A stretch of 23,730 bases of DNA, taken from an uncultured Oscillospiraceae bacterium. Lineage in GTDB: Bacteria; Bacillota; Clostridia; Oscillospirales; Acutalibacteraceae. The translations under genes were made by a program, and so were the position numbers. Positions 7,094-14,618 of this stretch are shown one piece after another. A model generated the notes under the pieces. The model was not told the DNA's origin. It ran no database searches and saw only the letters and a program-made list of their open reading frames with translations. The stretch is from positions 1-23,730 of the forward strand of contig URYX01000008.1 of assembly GCA_900552225.1 (NCBI GenBank), given 5' to 3'. Every line of letters starts with the position of its first letter. The first letter of the stretch is position 1.

Positions 7094-7135
7094 CTCTAAT
7101 GTGATAGAGTATACATACACTCTATCACATTAGAG
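7094..7135. promoter_or_regulatory. Twin operator of the BlaI-type repressor
   Basis: Perfect 17-bp inverted repeat CTCTAATGTGATAGAGT (7094-7110) and its reverse complement (7119-7135), separated by 8 bases. Each arm is itself a partial dyad, CTCTA-N6-TAGAG, so the site can hold two repressor dimers side by side. The upstream arm covers the -10 region and the other arm covers the expected transcription start of the repressor operon. Confidence 0.8.
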
Positions 7136-7147
7136 CGACCGTGTCAA
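7119..7147 (-). promoter_or_regulatory. Promoter of the blaI-M56 operon
   Basis: Consensus -35 TTGACA (7147-7142), 17-base spacer, -10 TAGAGT (7124-7119). The -10 lies inside one operator arm, so repressor binding would block RNA polymerase directly. Confidence 0.7.
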
Positions 7148-7174
7148 GAGGCAGCTTGAAAAAGAGCAGCTCCG

Positions 7175-8083
7175 TCAGCGGATGCCGCCGTCCGCGGAGC
7201 GGTCGGGCGGTCCTCCGTGCCAGCGGCGGCGGTATTGACCGGGAGTCTGATGCTCGTTTTTGCGGAACAGCTGAATGAAGTAGTTGGGATCCATCCCGAC
7301 CCGCAGCGCCACCTCGGATACGGACAGATTGGAGCTGCGCAGCAGCTCCTTGGCGTGGTTGATGCGCAGCACCGACAGGTATTCCGCCGGAGACAGCCCA
7401 ATGCTGGCCTTGAAGCTGCGCTGCAGGTGATACTGGCTGACGCTGAGCTGCTCGGCCAGCCGCTCCAGCGTGATCGGGTCTGCAAAATGACGGGACAGAT
7501 AGCGCACCGCCTCCTGCACAAAGGGCGGCGCCGTCAGCACATCGGGGGAGGCGGTCCCCCGGCGGATACAGGCCACCAGCAGCTCGGTGAGCAGGGCGGA
7601 GGCCCGCAGGTCGCTGTCCGGAACGGAGAGATAGGTGCTGCTCAGCTCCAGCAGCTCCCGCAGCAGCTCCCGTACCCGCTCGCCCTCGGCCGGACGGGCG
7701 ACCGGCTGACCGCGGTTGGCAGCCAGAAACGCCTGATAATAGGCATCGGCCGTCGCTCCGGTGAAGTGTACCCAGATGACATTCCACCGCCCGGCTTCGG
7801 GACAGGTGCCGTATTTCTGCGGGCTCTGGCAGTCGATCCAGAAGATCGTGCCCGGTTCGAGGGAGTAGACCTCGCCGCCGTATTCCAACAGTCCCTGCCC
7901 GGACAGGGTGAGCTTGATCAGGTAGGAATTCAGTCCGCTGCGCTGCGTAAAGTACCGCCGCCCGGAGTCAAACAGTCCCGCCTCCTGCAAATACAGCAGA
8001 TGCTGCTTGGCAAAGCTGCCCGCCGTCACGAATTCCCAGCGGGAATCGGGGGTCATATCCAGTTGATATTGCAGTGTCTGCAT
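7175..8083 (-). CDS. AraC-family regulator, probable rhamnose operon activator
   Basis: 302-aa transcription factor. The start at 8083 is chosen for GGAGGG with four bases between; an upstream in-frame ATG at 8125 lies over the promoter. The N-terminal half is an AraC-type cupin (around GLLEYGGEVYSLEPGTIFWIDC), expected to bind a sugar; the C-terminal 100 residues hold two helix-turn-helix motifs (ITLERLAEQLSVSQYHLQRSFK and LSVSEVALRVGMDPNYFIQLFRK) followed by the family's P-x-x-YRRRW end. It is divergent from the rhamnose operon with a 142-base gap between start codons, so control by L-rhamnose is the natural inference, as for RhaS/RhaR in enteric bacteria, though it is not an evident orthologue. 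No clear terminator follows the gene before the blaI promoter. Confidence 0.88.
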   Translation of the reverse strand: MQTLQYQLDMTPDSRWEFVTAGSFAKQHLLYLQEAGLFDSGRRYFTQRSGLNSYLIKLTLSGQGLLEYGGEVYSLEPGTIFWIDCQSPQKYGTCPEAGRWNVIWVHFTGATADAYYQAFLAANRGQPVARPAEGERVRELLRELLELSSTYLSVPDSDLRASALLTELLVACIRRGTASPDVLTAPPFVQEAVRYLSRHFADPITLERLAEQLSVSQYHLQRSFKASIGLSPAEYLSVLRINHAKELLRSSNLSVSEVALRVGMDPNYFIQLFRKNEHQTPGQYRRRWHGGPPDRSADGGIR

Positions 8084-8130
8084 GGTGCCCTCCGCAAAAA
8101 GCAAGATTTTGATATTTTTCGGCAAGTCCT

Positions 8131-8163
8131 ATTATAGCACAGCGGGGAGAAAAAATCTATACT
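8131..8163. promoter_or_regulatory. Divergent promoters of araC-type gene and rha operon
   Basis: A perfect minus-strand -10 TATAAT (8136-8131) faces the regulator gene and a plus-strand -10 TATACT (8158-8163) faces rhaB. Neither has a good -35 at the right distance (TAGATT and TAGCAC), which fits activator-dependent promoters of an AraC-regulated system. No obvious direct repeats for AraC binding could be fixed by eye. Confidence 0.5.
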
Positions 8164-8225
8164 TAAACAGGAAAGCTGCCGGAAACGGGGCCGCGGGCAC
8201 CCGATCCGGCCGGGGAGGAACGCGT

Positions 8226-9494
8226 ATGAAATATTATCTGGCCATTGACATCGGAGCCTCCTCCGGGCGCCATATCGTGGGATGGCGCGAAAACGGGGAG
8301 GTCCGCACCGAGGAGGTGTACCGGTTTCCGAACGGCGTGGTGCAGACGGACGGACACCTGACGTGGGGCATCGACCGCCTGCTGACCGAGGTCCGGGCGG
8401 GTATCGCCGCCGCGAAGGAGCGGTACGGAGCCATCGAGAGCCTGTCGATCGACACCTGGGGTGTGGATTATGTGCTGCTGCGCGGCGACGAGGCGGTCAC
8501 CCCCTGCTATGCCTACCGCGACGGGCGGACGGCCGAGGCCGTCGGGGCAGTGCACGCATGTGTCCCGTTTGCCGAGCTGTACCGCGAAACCGGCATCCAG
8601 TTTCAGCCGTTCAACACGGTCTATCAGCTGTATGCCGACCGGATGGCGGGCCGCCTGGAGGGCGTGACGGATTTTCTGATGATTCCGGAATACCTGATGT
8701 ACCGGCTGACCGGGGTCAAAAAGCACGAGTATACCAACGCCACCACCGGCGGCCTGGTGAACGCGGTTCAAAAGCAGTATGCCATGGATCTGATCCGGCG
8801 GCTCGGACTTCCGGAGCACCTGTTCGGCCGGCTGTCCGCGCCGGGGGAGACGGTCGGCTGCTATGACGGCATCCGCGTGGTGCTGTGTGCCACCCACGAT
8901 ACCGCCTCGGCGGTGGAGGGCATCCCCATGCCGGAGGATGCGCTGTTCCTGTCCTCGGGGACATGGTCGCTGCTCGGCGCCAAGATGGCTGCCCCGCGCA
9001 CGGACGAGGCCTCCTGTGCCGCCAATTTCACCAACGAGGGCGGCGTCGGCTATATCCGCTATCTGAAAAACATCATGGGGCTCTGGATTATTCAGAATCT
9101 GCAGCGCCAGCTCGGCATCGGGTTCGGTGAAATGGTGGAGCTGGCCAAAACCAGCCGTTACGAGGGGCGGTTTGACGTCAACGAGAGCCGTTTTTCCGCG
9201 CCGGAGGATATGCGCGGTGAGATTCGCGCAGCCCTCGGGGAGGCATCGCTGACCGATGCCGATATTGTCAACAGCGTGTATCATTCGCTGGCGTACAGCT
9301 ATGCGCAGACGGTGCGGGAGCTCGAGCAGCTGACCGGGCGGCAGTGGGATACACTGTACATTGCCGGAGGCGGCGCCAAAAACGGCTATCTGAACGAGCT
9401 GACCGCCCGGTATACCGGAAAGAAGGTTGTCGCCCTGCCGATTGAAGCGACGGCACTGGGCAACCTGAAAATACAAATGGAGGCGAGTGTATGA
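8226..9494 (+). CDS. rhaB: Rhamnulokinase
   Basis: Phosphorylates L-rhamnulose to L-rhamnulose 1-phosphate using ATP. 422 aa; start at 8226 after GGGGAGGAA. FGGY-kinase features: LAIDIGASSGR (5-15), SIDTWGVDY (74-82), GIQFQPFNTVYQL (123-135), the catalytic HDTASA (224-229, Asp225 candidate base), SSGTWSLLG (243-251) and the ATP-site IAGGGAKNGYLNELTA (379-394). It resembles RhaB much more than fuculokinase. The protein stops at GNLKIQMEASV, whereas recalled E. coli and Bacillus RhaB run about 50 residues further to about 485; the final helices seem to be missing, and the stop codon overlaps the rhaA start (ATGA). No frameshift remnant is seen after it. First gene of the rha operon. Confidence 0.93.
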   Translation: MKYYLAIDIGASSGRHIVGWRENGEVRTEEVYRFPNGVVQTDGHLTWGIDRLLTEVRAGIAAAKERYGAIESLSIDTWGVDYVLLRGDEAVTPCYAYRDGRTAEAVGAVHACVPFAELYRETGIQFQPFNTVYQLYADRMAGRLEGVTDFLMIPEYLMYRLTGVKKHEYTNATTGGLVNAVQKQYAMDLIRRLGLPEHLFGRLSAPGETVGCYDGIRVVLCATHDTASAVEGIPMPEDALFLSSGTWSLLGAKMAAPRTDEASCAANFTNEGGVGYIRYLKNIMGLWIIQNLQRQLGIGFGEMVELAKTSRYEGRFDVNESRFSAPEDMRGEIRAALGEASLTDADIVNSVYHSLAYSYAQTVRELEQLTGRQWDTLYIAGGGAKNGYLNELTARYTGKKVVALPIEATALGNLKIQMEASV

Positions 9495-10747
9495 GCTATT
9501 CGGAAGCAAAAGTCGGCTATGCGGCCATCGGGGTGGACACGGAGGCCGCCATGGAGCGGCTGAAAACGGTGCCGATCTCTCTGCATTGCTGGCAGGGAGA
9601 CGACGTGCGCGGATTCGATACGGATCCGAGCAAGCCGCTCACCGGCGGTATCCAGACGACGGGAAACTATCCCGGACGGGCCCGGACGCCGGAGGAGCTG
9701 ATGGCGGACATCGAGAAGGTGCTGGAGCTGTGCCCCGGCACCAAGAAAATCAACCTGCATGCATCCTATGCCATTTTTGAGGACGGCGAGTGGGCGGACC
9801 GGGATCGGCTGGAGCCGAAGCATTTCCGCCGCTGGGTGGAGTTCTGCAAGGCGCATCATCTCGGCGCGGATTTCAACCCCACCTTCTTCTCCCATCCGAT
9901 GTGCGACCCGCTGACGCTGTCCTCTCCGAACGAGAAGACCCGCCGCTTCTGGATCGAGCACGGCAAGGCCTGCCTCCGCATTTCGCAGTATCTGGCGGAG
10001 GAGCTCGGACAGTCCTGCACCATGAATATCTGGACGGGTGACGGCTATAAGGACATTCCGGCGGACCGCATGGGCCCGCGGCAGCGGTATAAGGAGTCGA
10101 TCGACGAGATCCTGTCGGAGCCGTATGACTTCAACAAGGTCAAGCCCTGCGTCGAGAGCAAGGTGTTCGGTATCGGCGTCGAGGCGTATACAGTCGGCTC
10201 GGCGGAGTTCTCGCTCAGCTACGCCGCGATGAACCGCGGCAAGTGCATCCCGCTGATGGATAACGGCCATTATCACCCGACCGAGGTCGTGTCGGATAAA
10301 ATTCCGGCGCTGCTCTGCTTCTTCCCGGAAATCGCGCTGCATATTACCCGCGGCGTGCGCTGGGACTCGGATCACGTGGTGCTGCTGGATGACGAGACCC
10401 GGGAGCTCTGCAAGGAGATTGTACGCTGCGGCGGCCTGGACGGGCGGGTGTATATTGCGCTCGACTATTTTGACGCCTCGGTCAACCGCATCGCGGCCTG
10501 GACGCTCGGCTACCGCAATGTGCAGAAGGCACTGCTGAGCGCGCTGCTGACACCGCACGCTGCGCTGCGCGAGCTGCAGGACAGCGGCTCTCTGACGGAG
10601 CTTTTGGTGCGGCAGGATGAGCTTAAGACACTGCCGTTCGGAGAGGTCTGGAACGAATATTGCCGCCGCTGCGGCGTGCCGGAGGACGGCGCGTGGCTCG
10701 GCGCGGTGCAGGAATACGAAAAGAAAGTGCTGGTGAACCGAGGATGA
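9491..10747 (+). CDS. rhaA: L-rhamnose isomerase
   Basis: Interconverts L-rhamnose and L-rhamnulose; a Mn-dependent TIM-barrel enzyme of the cytoplasm. 418 aa, the usual length. It carries the family stretches ISLHCWQGDDVRGFD, GGIQTTGNYPGRA, DFNPTFFSHP, NIWTGDGYKD, the metal-site segments DNGHYHPTEVVSDK and WDSDHVVLLDDET, and an end (YEKKVLVNRG) matching E. coli RhaA. The start at 9491 overlaps the rhaB stop by 4 bases, with the GGAGG inside the rhaB end; its own stop overlaps rhaD by 4 bases, so the three genes are translationally coupled. Confidence 0.97.
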   Translation: MSYSEAKVGYAAIGVDTEAAMERLKTVPISLHCWQGDDVRGFDTDPSKPLTGGIQTTGNYPGRARTPEELMADIEKVLELCPGTKKINLHASYAIFEDGEWADRDRLEPKHFRRWVEFCKAHHLGADFNPTFFSHPMCDPLTLSSPNEKTRRFWIEHGKACLRISQYLAEELGQSCTMNIWTGDGYKDIPADRMGPRQRYKESIDEILSEPYDFNKVKPCVESKVFGIGVEAYTVGSAEFSLSYAAMNRGKCIPLMDNGHYHPTEVVSDKIPALLCFFPEIALHITRGVRWDSDHVVLLDDETRELCKEIVRCGGLDGRVYIALDYFDASVNRIAAWTLGYRNVQKALLSALLTPHAALRELQDSGSLTELLVRQDELKTLPFGEVWNEYCRRCGVPEDGAWLGAVQEYEKKVLVNRG

Positions 10748-11553
10748 AGGACATCTTGACCGCCCCCTGGATGGTGGAAATGATCCGTACCGTGACCAAT
10801 ATGTATGACCACGGATGGGACGAGCGCAACGGCGGCAACGTCAGCCTGCTGCTGGACGAGGCCGATGTGCGGGACTATACGGACGGGACGGTGCTGCGCA
10901 CCATTCCGCTGCAGTTCGAGGCCAAGCCTCTGGCCGGCCGTTATTTTCTGGTGACCGGCACCGGGAAATATTTCAAAAACGTGCAGTATGACCCGCAGTG
11001 CAATCTCGGACTGATCCGTATCGCCGCGAACGGCGAGGATGCGGAGCTGCTGTGGGGCTATTCCGACGGCGGCCGCTTCACCTCGGAGCTGCCGGCGCAT
11101 CTGATGAGCCATATGGCACGTCTGAAGATCAATCCGCAAAACCGCGTGATTATGCATTGCCATCCCGGCAACCTGCTTGCGATGACCTACGTCCATACGC
11201 TCGATGAGCGCGCCTTTACCCGCACCCTGTGGCAGATGTGCACCGAGTGCGTGGTGGTGTTCCCGGACGGCGTGAACGTGCTTCCGTGGATGCTCTGCGG
11301 TACCAATTCCATCGGTGAGGCCACGGCGGAAAAGATGGCCACCGCGCGGCTGGTGGTATGGGCACAGCACGGTATCTACGGTGCGGGTGCCGACCTCGAC
11401 GAGACCTTCGGCCTCATCGAAACGGCGGAAAAGGCGGCGGAAATCTACATGAAGATTGCCCACCTGCCGCTGGTCAATACCATTACGGATGCACAGATGC
11501 ATGAGCTGGAGGATCGGTTTCAGCTGACGGTGCGTGAGGGTTATCTGGACTGA
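10744..11553 (+). CDS. rhaD: Rhamnulose-1-phosphate aldolase
   Basis: Splits L-rhamnulose 1-phosphate into dihydroxyacetone phosphate and L-lactaldehyde. 269 aa, close to the 274 of E. coli RhaD. A class II zinc aldolase: ERNGGNVS (27-34) binds phosphate, the catalytic Glu is Glu115 in TSELPAH, and the zinc ligands are His138 and His140 (MHCHPGN) and His209 (AQHG). The ATG at 10744 overlaps the rhaA stop. The lactaldehyde product needs a reductase or dehydrogenase not found in this window. Confidence 0.96.
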   Translation: MKDILTAPWMVEMIRTVTNMYDHGWDERNGGNVSLLLDEADVRDYTDGTVLRTIPLQFEAKPLAGRYFLVTGTGKYFKNVQYDPQCNLGLIRIAANGEDAELLWGYSDGGRFTSELPAHLMSHMARLKINPQNRVIMHCHPGNLLAMTYVHTLDERAFTRTLWQMCTECVVVFPDGVNVLPWMLCGTNSIGEATAEKMATARLVVWAQHGIYGAGADLDETFGLIETAEKAAEIYMKIAHLPLVNTITDAQMHELEDRFQLTVREGYLD

Positions 11554-11570
11554 CGGGGAGGAGAGGTTCC

Positions 11571-11894
11571 GTGGAACGCTATGCCTGGAAGGCCACCCTT
11601 CTTCCCGGAAAGCGGGAGGAGTATGTGCGGCGGCACCGTGAGCTCTGGCCGGAGATGCAGGAGGTGCTGACCCGGGCCGGCATCGTGAATTATACGATCT
11701 GGAACACGGGGAACGAGCTGTTCGGTTACTATGAATGTGAGCGGGGCGCCGATTTTGCGGCGCAGGTGCAGAACGAGAGTCCGGTGGTGGAACGCTGGAA
11801 CGTCTATATGAAGGACGTCATGTTCATGGAGCCGGATCCGGAAACCGGAGCGCAGCCCCGCCTGCAGCAGGTATTCTCCTTCCGCACGGAGTGA
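11571..11894 (+). CDS. rhaM: L-rhamnose mutarotase
   Basis: Interconverts the alpha and beta anomers of L-rhamnose, feeding the isomerase. 107 aa, a dimeric alpha-beta barrel of the RhaM family (E. coli 104 aa). Diagnostic residues are KREEYVRRHRELWPEM with His22 as the candidate proton donor, YTIWNTGNELFGYYE (41-55), and the C-terminal MEPDPETGAQPRLQQVFSF. GTG start at 11571 after GGGGAGGAGAGG, 17 bases after rhaD; last gene of the operon, followed by a terminator. Confidence 0.96.
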   Translation: MERYAWKATLLPGKREEYVRRHRELWPEMQEVLTRAGIVNYTIWNTGNELFGYYECERGADFAAQVQNESPVVERWNVYMKDVMFMEPDPETGAQPRLQQVFSFRTE

Positions 11895-11930
11895 GCGGCC
11901 TGGCTTTGCCGAATACGCCTAAGACAAAGA

Positions 11931-11972
11931 AAAGAGTCTGCCGAGGGCTGATGCCCTCGGCAGACTCTTTTT
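11931..11972. terminator. Bidirectional terminator between rhaM and dut
   Basis: Perfect 17-bp stem AAAGAGTCTGCCGAGGG (11931-11947) / complement (11954-11970) with a 6-base loop and T-tracts on both strands. It serves the converging rha operon and the topA-dut operon. Confidence 0.92.
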
Positions 11973-11985
11973 CGCCCTGTATTTC

Positions 11986-12483
11986 TCAGCGCCCCGTGCT
12001 GCCGAAGCCGCCGTTGCGGGCCGCATCGGCCCGGTCCTCCTCCGTGATGCCGAACGGGACAAAGATTCCCTGTGCAAAGCCGTCGCCGGTGTGCAGCGTC
12101 AGCGTTTTGCCCTCGCGCGAATCGTTGGTGATCTTGATGAAAATGTGCCCCTCATTGTCCGAATTGTAATAATCCGCATCCACAATACCCACTGTATTGT
12201 TCAGCTGCAGCCGGTATTTGAAGCCGAGGCCGCTGCGCGGAAACAGCATCAGAACCCACCCGTCCGCCATGCGGGCACGGATACCGGTCGGGATTTTGGC
12301 GGTTTCCCCGGGCGCCAGGGTGAGGTCACAGGGGAGCGTGAAATCGTAGCCGGCCGATCCGGCGGTGGCGCGGGTCGGCAGCTTCAGGGAGTCATAGACC
12401 GACTCCTCCGTGCCGAAGGTCTCCCGGAAGTCGGCGGCGAACCGTTCCCGGCTCACCTTTTCAAAATGTGCGATGCGATTCAT
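11986..12483 (-). CDS. dut: dUTP diphosphatase
   Basis: Hydrolyses dUTP to dUMP and diphosphate, keeping uracil out of DNA and supplying dTMP synthesis. 165 aa with all five trimeric-dUTPase motifs: AGYDF (44-48), PRSGLG (82-87), NTVGIVDADYYN (96-107, catalytic Asp in DADY), GDGFAQGIFVPF (133-144) and NGGFGSTGR at the very end. It has about 20 more N-terminal residues than the shortest bacterial forms and stops right after motif 5. Its ATG overlaps the topA stop by 4 bases (ATGA) and GGAGG is present within the end of topA. Confidence 0.95.
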   Translation of the reverse strand: MNRIAHFEKVSRERFAADFRETFGTEESVYDSLKLPTRATAGSAGYDFTLPCDLTLAPGETAKIPTGIRARMADGWVLMLFPRSGLGFKYRLQLNNTVGIVDADYYNSDNEGHIFIKITNDSREGKTLTLHTGDGFAQGIFVPFGITEEDRADAARNGGFGSTGR

Positions 12484-14612
12484 GGCGTTTCCTCCGTTGG
12501 GGTTCCGTTTTCGGCAGAGCTTTTCCGGCTTTTGCGCGGCGCCGCCTTCTCAAAGCCGCAGCCCTCGGTCAGGCAGTACAGCTTCGGGGCCTTGCCTTTC
12601 TTTTTGAACAGCGTCTTGCCGCATTTCGGGCAGACCTCCTTCGACGGCTCATCCCACGATACGAAGTCGCACGCCGGATAGGCGGAGCAGCCGTAGAACT
12701 TGCGGCCCTTTTTCGATTTTTTCAGCAGAATCTCGCTGCCGCATTTCGGGCAGATGCCGCCGGTCTTCTGTTGGATGGGTTTGGTGTTTTTGCATTCCGG
12801 GTAGCCGGGGCAGGCGAGGAATTTGCCGAAGCGCCCGGTTTTGATGACCATCCGGCGCCCGCACTGTTCACAGATCTCGTCGCTTTCCTCGTCGGGCACG
12901 GCCACCTTTTCGCCGGACATGGCTTCCTCGGCCTGCTTCAGTGTCTGTGAAAAATCGCGGTAAAAGCCGTCGAGCGTGTCCACCCAGTTCTCCTTGCCGC
13001 TTTCCACCTCATCCAGCTGGCGCTCCATGTCCGCCGTAAAGGTCACATCCACGATCTTCGGGAACTGCTCCTTCATGAGCTGCGTCGTCACCTCACCGAG
13101 CGCCGTCGGCTTCAGTGCCTTCCCGTCACGCTCGATGTATTCCCGCGCAAGAATGGTGCCGATGGTCGGGGCATAGGTGGACGGACGGCCGATACCGTTT
13201 TCCTCCATGGCCTTGACGAGCGTCGCCTCGGTGTAGCGGGCGGGCGGCTGCGTAAAATGCTGGTTGCCGGCGATTTCGCGCAGCAGCAGCGGCAGCCCCT
13301 CGGTCAAAACGGGGAGCGGCGCATTTTTCTCGTCCTCCTCGTCCTTGCCCTCGACATAGAGCACCGTGTAACCGTCAAACTCCACGGTATAGCCCGAGGC
13401 CTTGAACAGATAGTTCCCGCCGACAATATCCGCCTGACAGGTGTTCTGAATCTGCTCCGCCATCAGGCTGGCGATAAAGCGCTCCCAAATCAGCTTGTAC
13501 AGCCGGTACTGGTCACTGCTCAGTGAGCTCTTGACCTCGGTCGGCGTGAGCTGCGGCATGGAGGGGCGGATGGCCTCGTGGGCATCCTGTGCGTTGGAGC
13601 GCGACTTGTAGTAGCGCGGCTTTTCCGGAAGATAGGATTTGCCGTAGGTCTTGAGGATATATTCGTTTCCCTCGCGCCGGGCATCCTCCGAAATGCGCAG
13701 CGAGTCGGTACGCATGTAGGTAATCAGACCGACGGCTCCGATGCCGGTGACGGTCACGCCCTCGTACAGCTCCTGCGCGGTTTTCATGGTGCGTCGTGTG
13801 TCAAAGCCGAGCCGGCGGCTGGCCTCCTGCTGCAGCGTGGAGGTGGCAAACGGCGGGGCCGGCGACAGATGCCGTGTGCCGAGCTTGACCTTCTCCACCG
13901 CAAACTGCGCCTCCCGGAGCTCGGCCAGAATGGCATCGGCCTGCTCCTTAGAGGTGATCTTCAGCTTCTTTTTGCGGTCGCCGTGCAGCTTGGCGGGAAA
14001 CATTTTTCCGGTTTTCGTAAGAGAAAACCGGGCGTCAATGCTCCAGTATTCCTCCGAACGAAAGGCGCGGATCTCGTTTTCCCGGTCCATCACGAGTCCC
14101 ATGGTGGCGGACTGAACGCGTCCGGCCGACAGCCCCTTACGCACCTTTTTCCACAGAAACGGACTCAGCTTATAGCCGACAATCCGGTCGAGCACCCGGC
14201 GTGCCTGCTGGGCATCCACCAGGTTCATGTCGATACGGCGCGGGTGCTCCATCCCGTTTTTGACACCGTTTTTCGTAATTTCGTTGAAGGTGACCCGGTT
14301 CTTGTCCTCCAGGCTCTCCCCGAGCAGCGTGGCCAGGTGCCACGAGATGGCCTCTCCCTCGCGGTCCGGGTCGGTGGCGAGCAGAACGCGGTCGGCCTCG
14401 GCGGCCCGGCTTTTCATCTCGCGGATCAGCGCGGATTTTCCCGCAATATCCACATAGCGCGGCTTGAACTGGTGCTCGACATCTACGCCGAGCAGCGATT
14501 TCGGAAGATCGCGCACATGTCCCTTGGAAGCCATAACCTCATAGCCGTCACCCAGATATTTCTGAATGGTTTTTGCCTTGGAGGGAGACTCCACGATTAC
14601 CAATGTCGACAT
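12480..14612 (-). CDS. topA: DNA topoisomerase I
   Basis: Type IA topoisomerase that relaxes negative supercoils. 710 aa. TOPRIM domain at the N-terminus (VIVESPSKAKTI with Glu8; DPDREGE 81-87), the domain with SAGRVQSA (162-169), and the active-site Tyr299 in GLITYMRTDS. The C-terminal end has three zinc ribbons of the TopA type: CEQCGRRM...CPGYPEC, CPKCGSEI...CSAYPAC and CPKCGKTL...CLTEGC. Start at 14612 with GAAAGGA upstream, 6 bases after the dprA stop; the neighbouring dprA-topA order is common in Firmicutes. Confidence 0.98.
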   Translation of the reverse strand: MSTLVIVESPSKAKTIQKYLGDGYEVMASKGHVRDLPKSLLGVDVEHQFKPRYVDIAGKSALIREMKSRAAEADRVLLATDPDREGEAISWHLATLLGESLEDKNRVTFNEITKNGVKNGMEHPRRIDMNLVDAQQARRVLDRIVGYKLSPFLWKKVRKGLSAGRVQSATMGLVMDRENEIRAFRSEEYWSIDARFSLTKTGKMFPAKLHGDRKKKLKITSKEQADAILAELREAQFAVEKVKLGTRHLSPAPPFATSTLQQEASRRLGFDTRRTMKTAQELYEGVTVTGIGAVGLITYMRTDSLRISEDARREGNEYILKTYGKSYLPEKPRYYKSRSNAQDAHEAIRPSMPQLTPTEVKSSLSSDQYRLYKLIWERFIASLMAEQIQNTCQADIVGGNYLFKASGYTVEFDGYTVLYVEGKDEEDEKNAPLPVLTEGLPLLLREIAGNQHFTQPPARYTEATLVKAMEENGIGRPSTYAPTIGTILAREYIERDGKALKPTALGEVTTQLMKEQFPKIVDVTFTADMERQLDEVESGKENWVDTLDGFYRDFSQTLKQAEEAMSGEKVAVPDEESDEICEQCGRRMVIKTGRFGKFLACPGYPECKNTKPIQQKTGGICPKCGSEILLKKSKKGRKFYGCSAYPACDFVSWDEPSKEVCPKCGKTLFKKKGKAPKLYCLTEGCGFEKAAPRKSRKSSAENGTPTEETP

Positions 14613-14618
14613 ACGGCC

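Noticed and set aside
7136..7174. Terminator after the AraC-type gene
   Set aside because: There is a T-tract on the minus strand but only a trivial GAGC/GCTC stem; not convincing.
9386..10558. 390-aa minus-strand open frame
   Set aside because: Entirely antisense to rhaA, which has clear family identity; no RBS.
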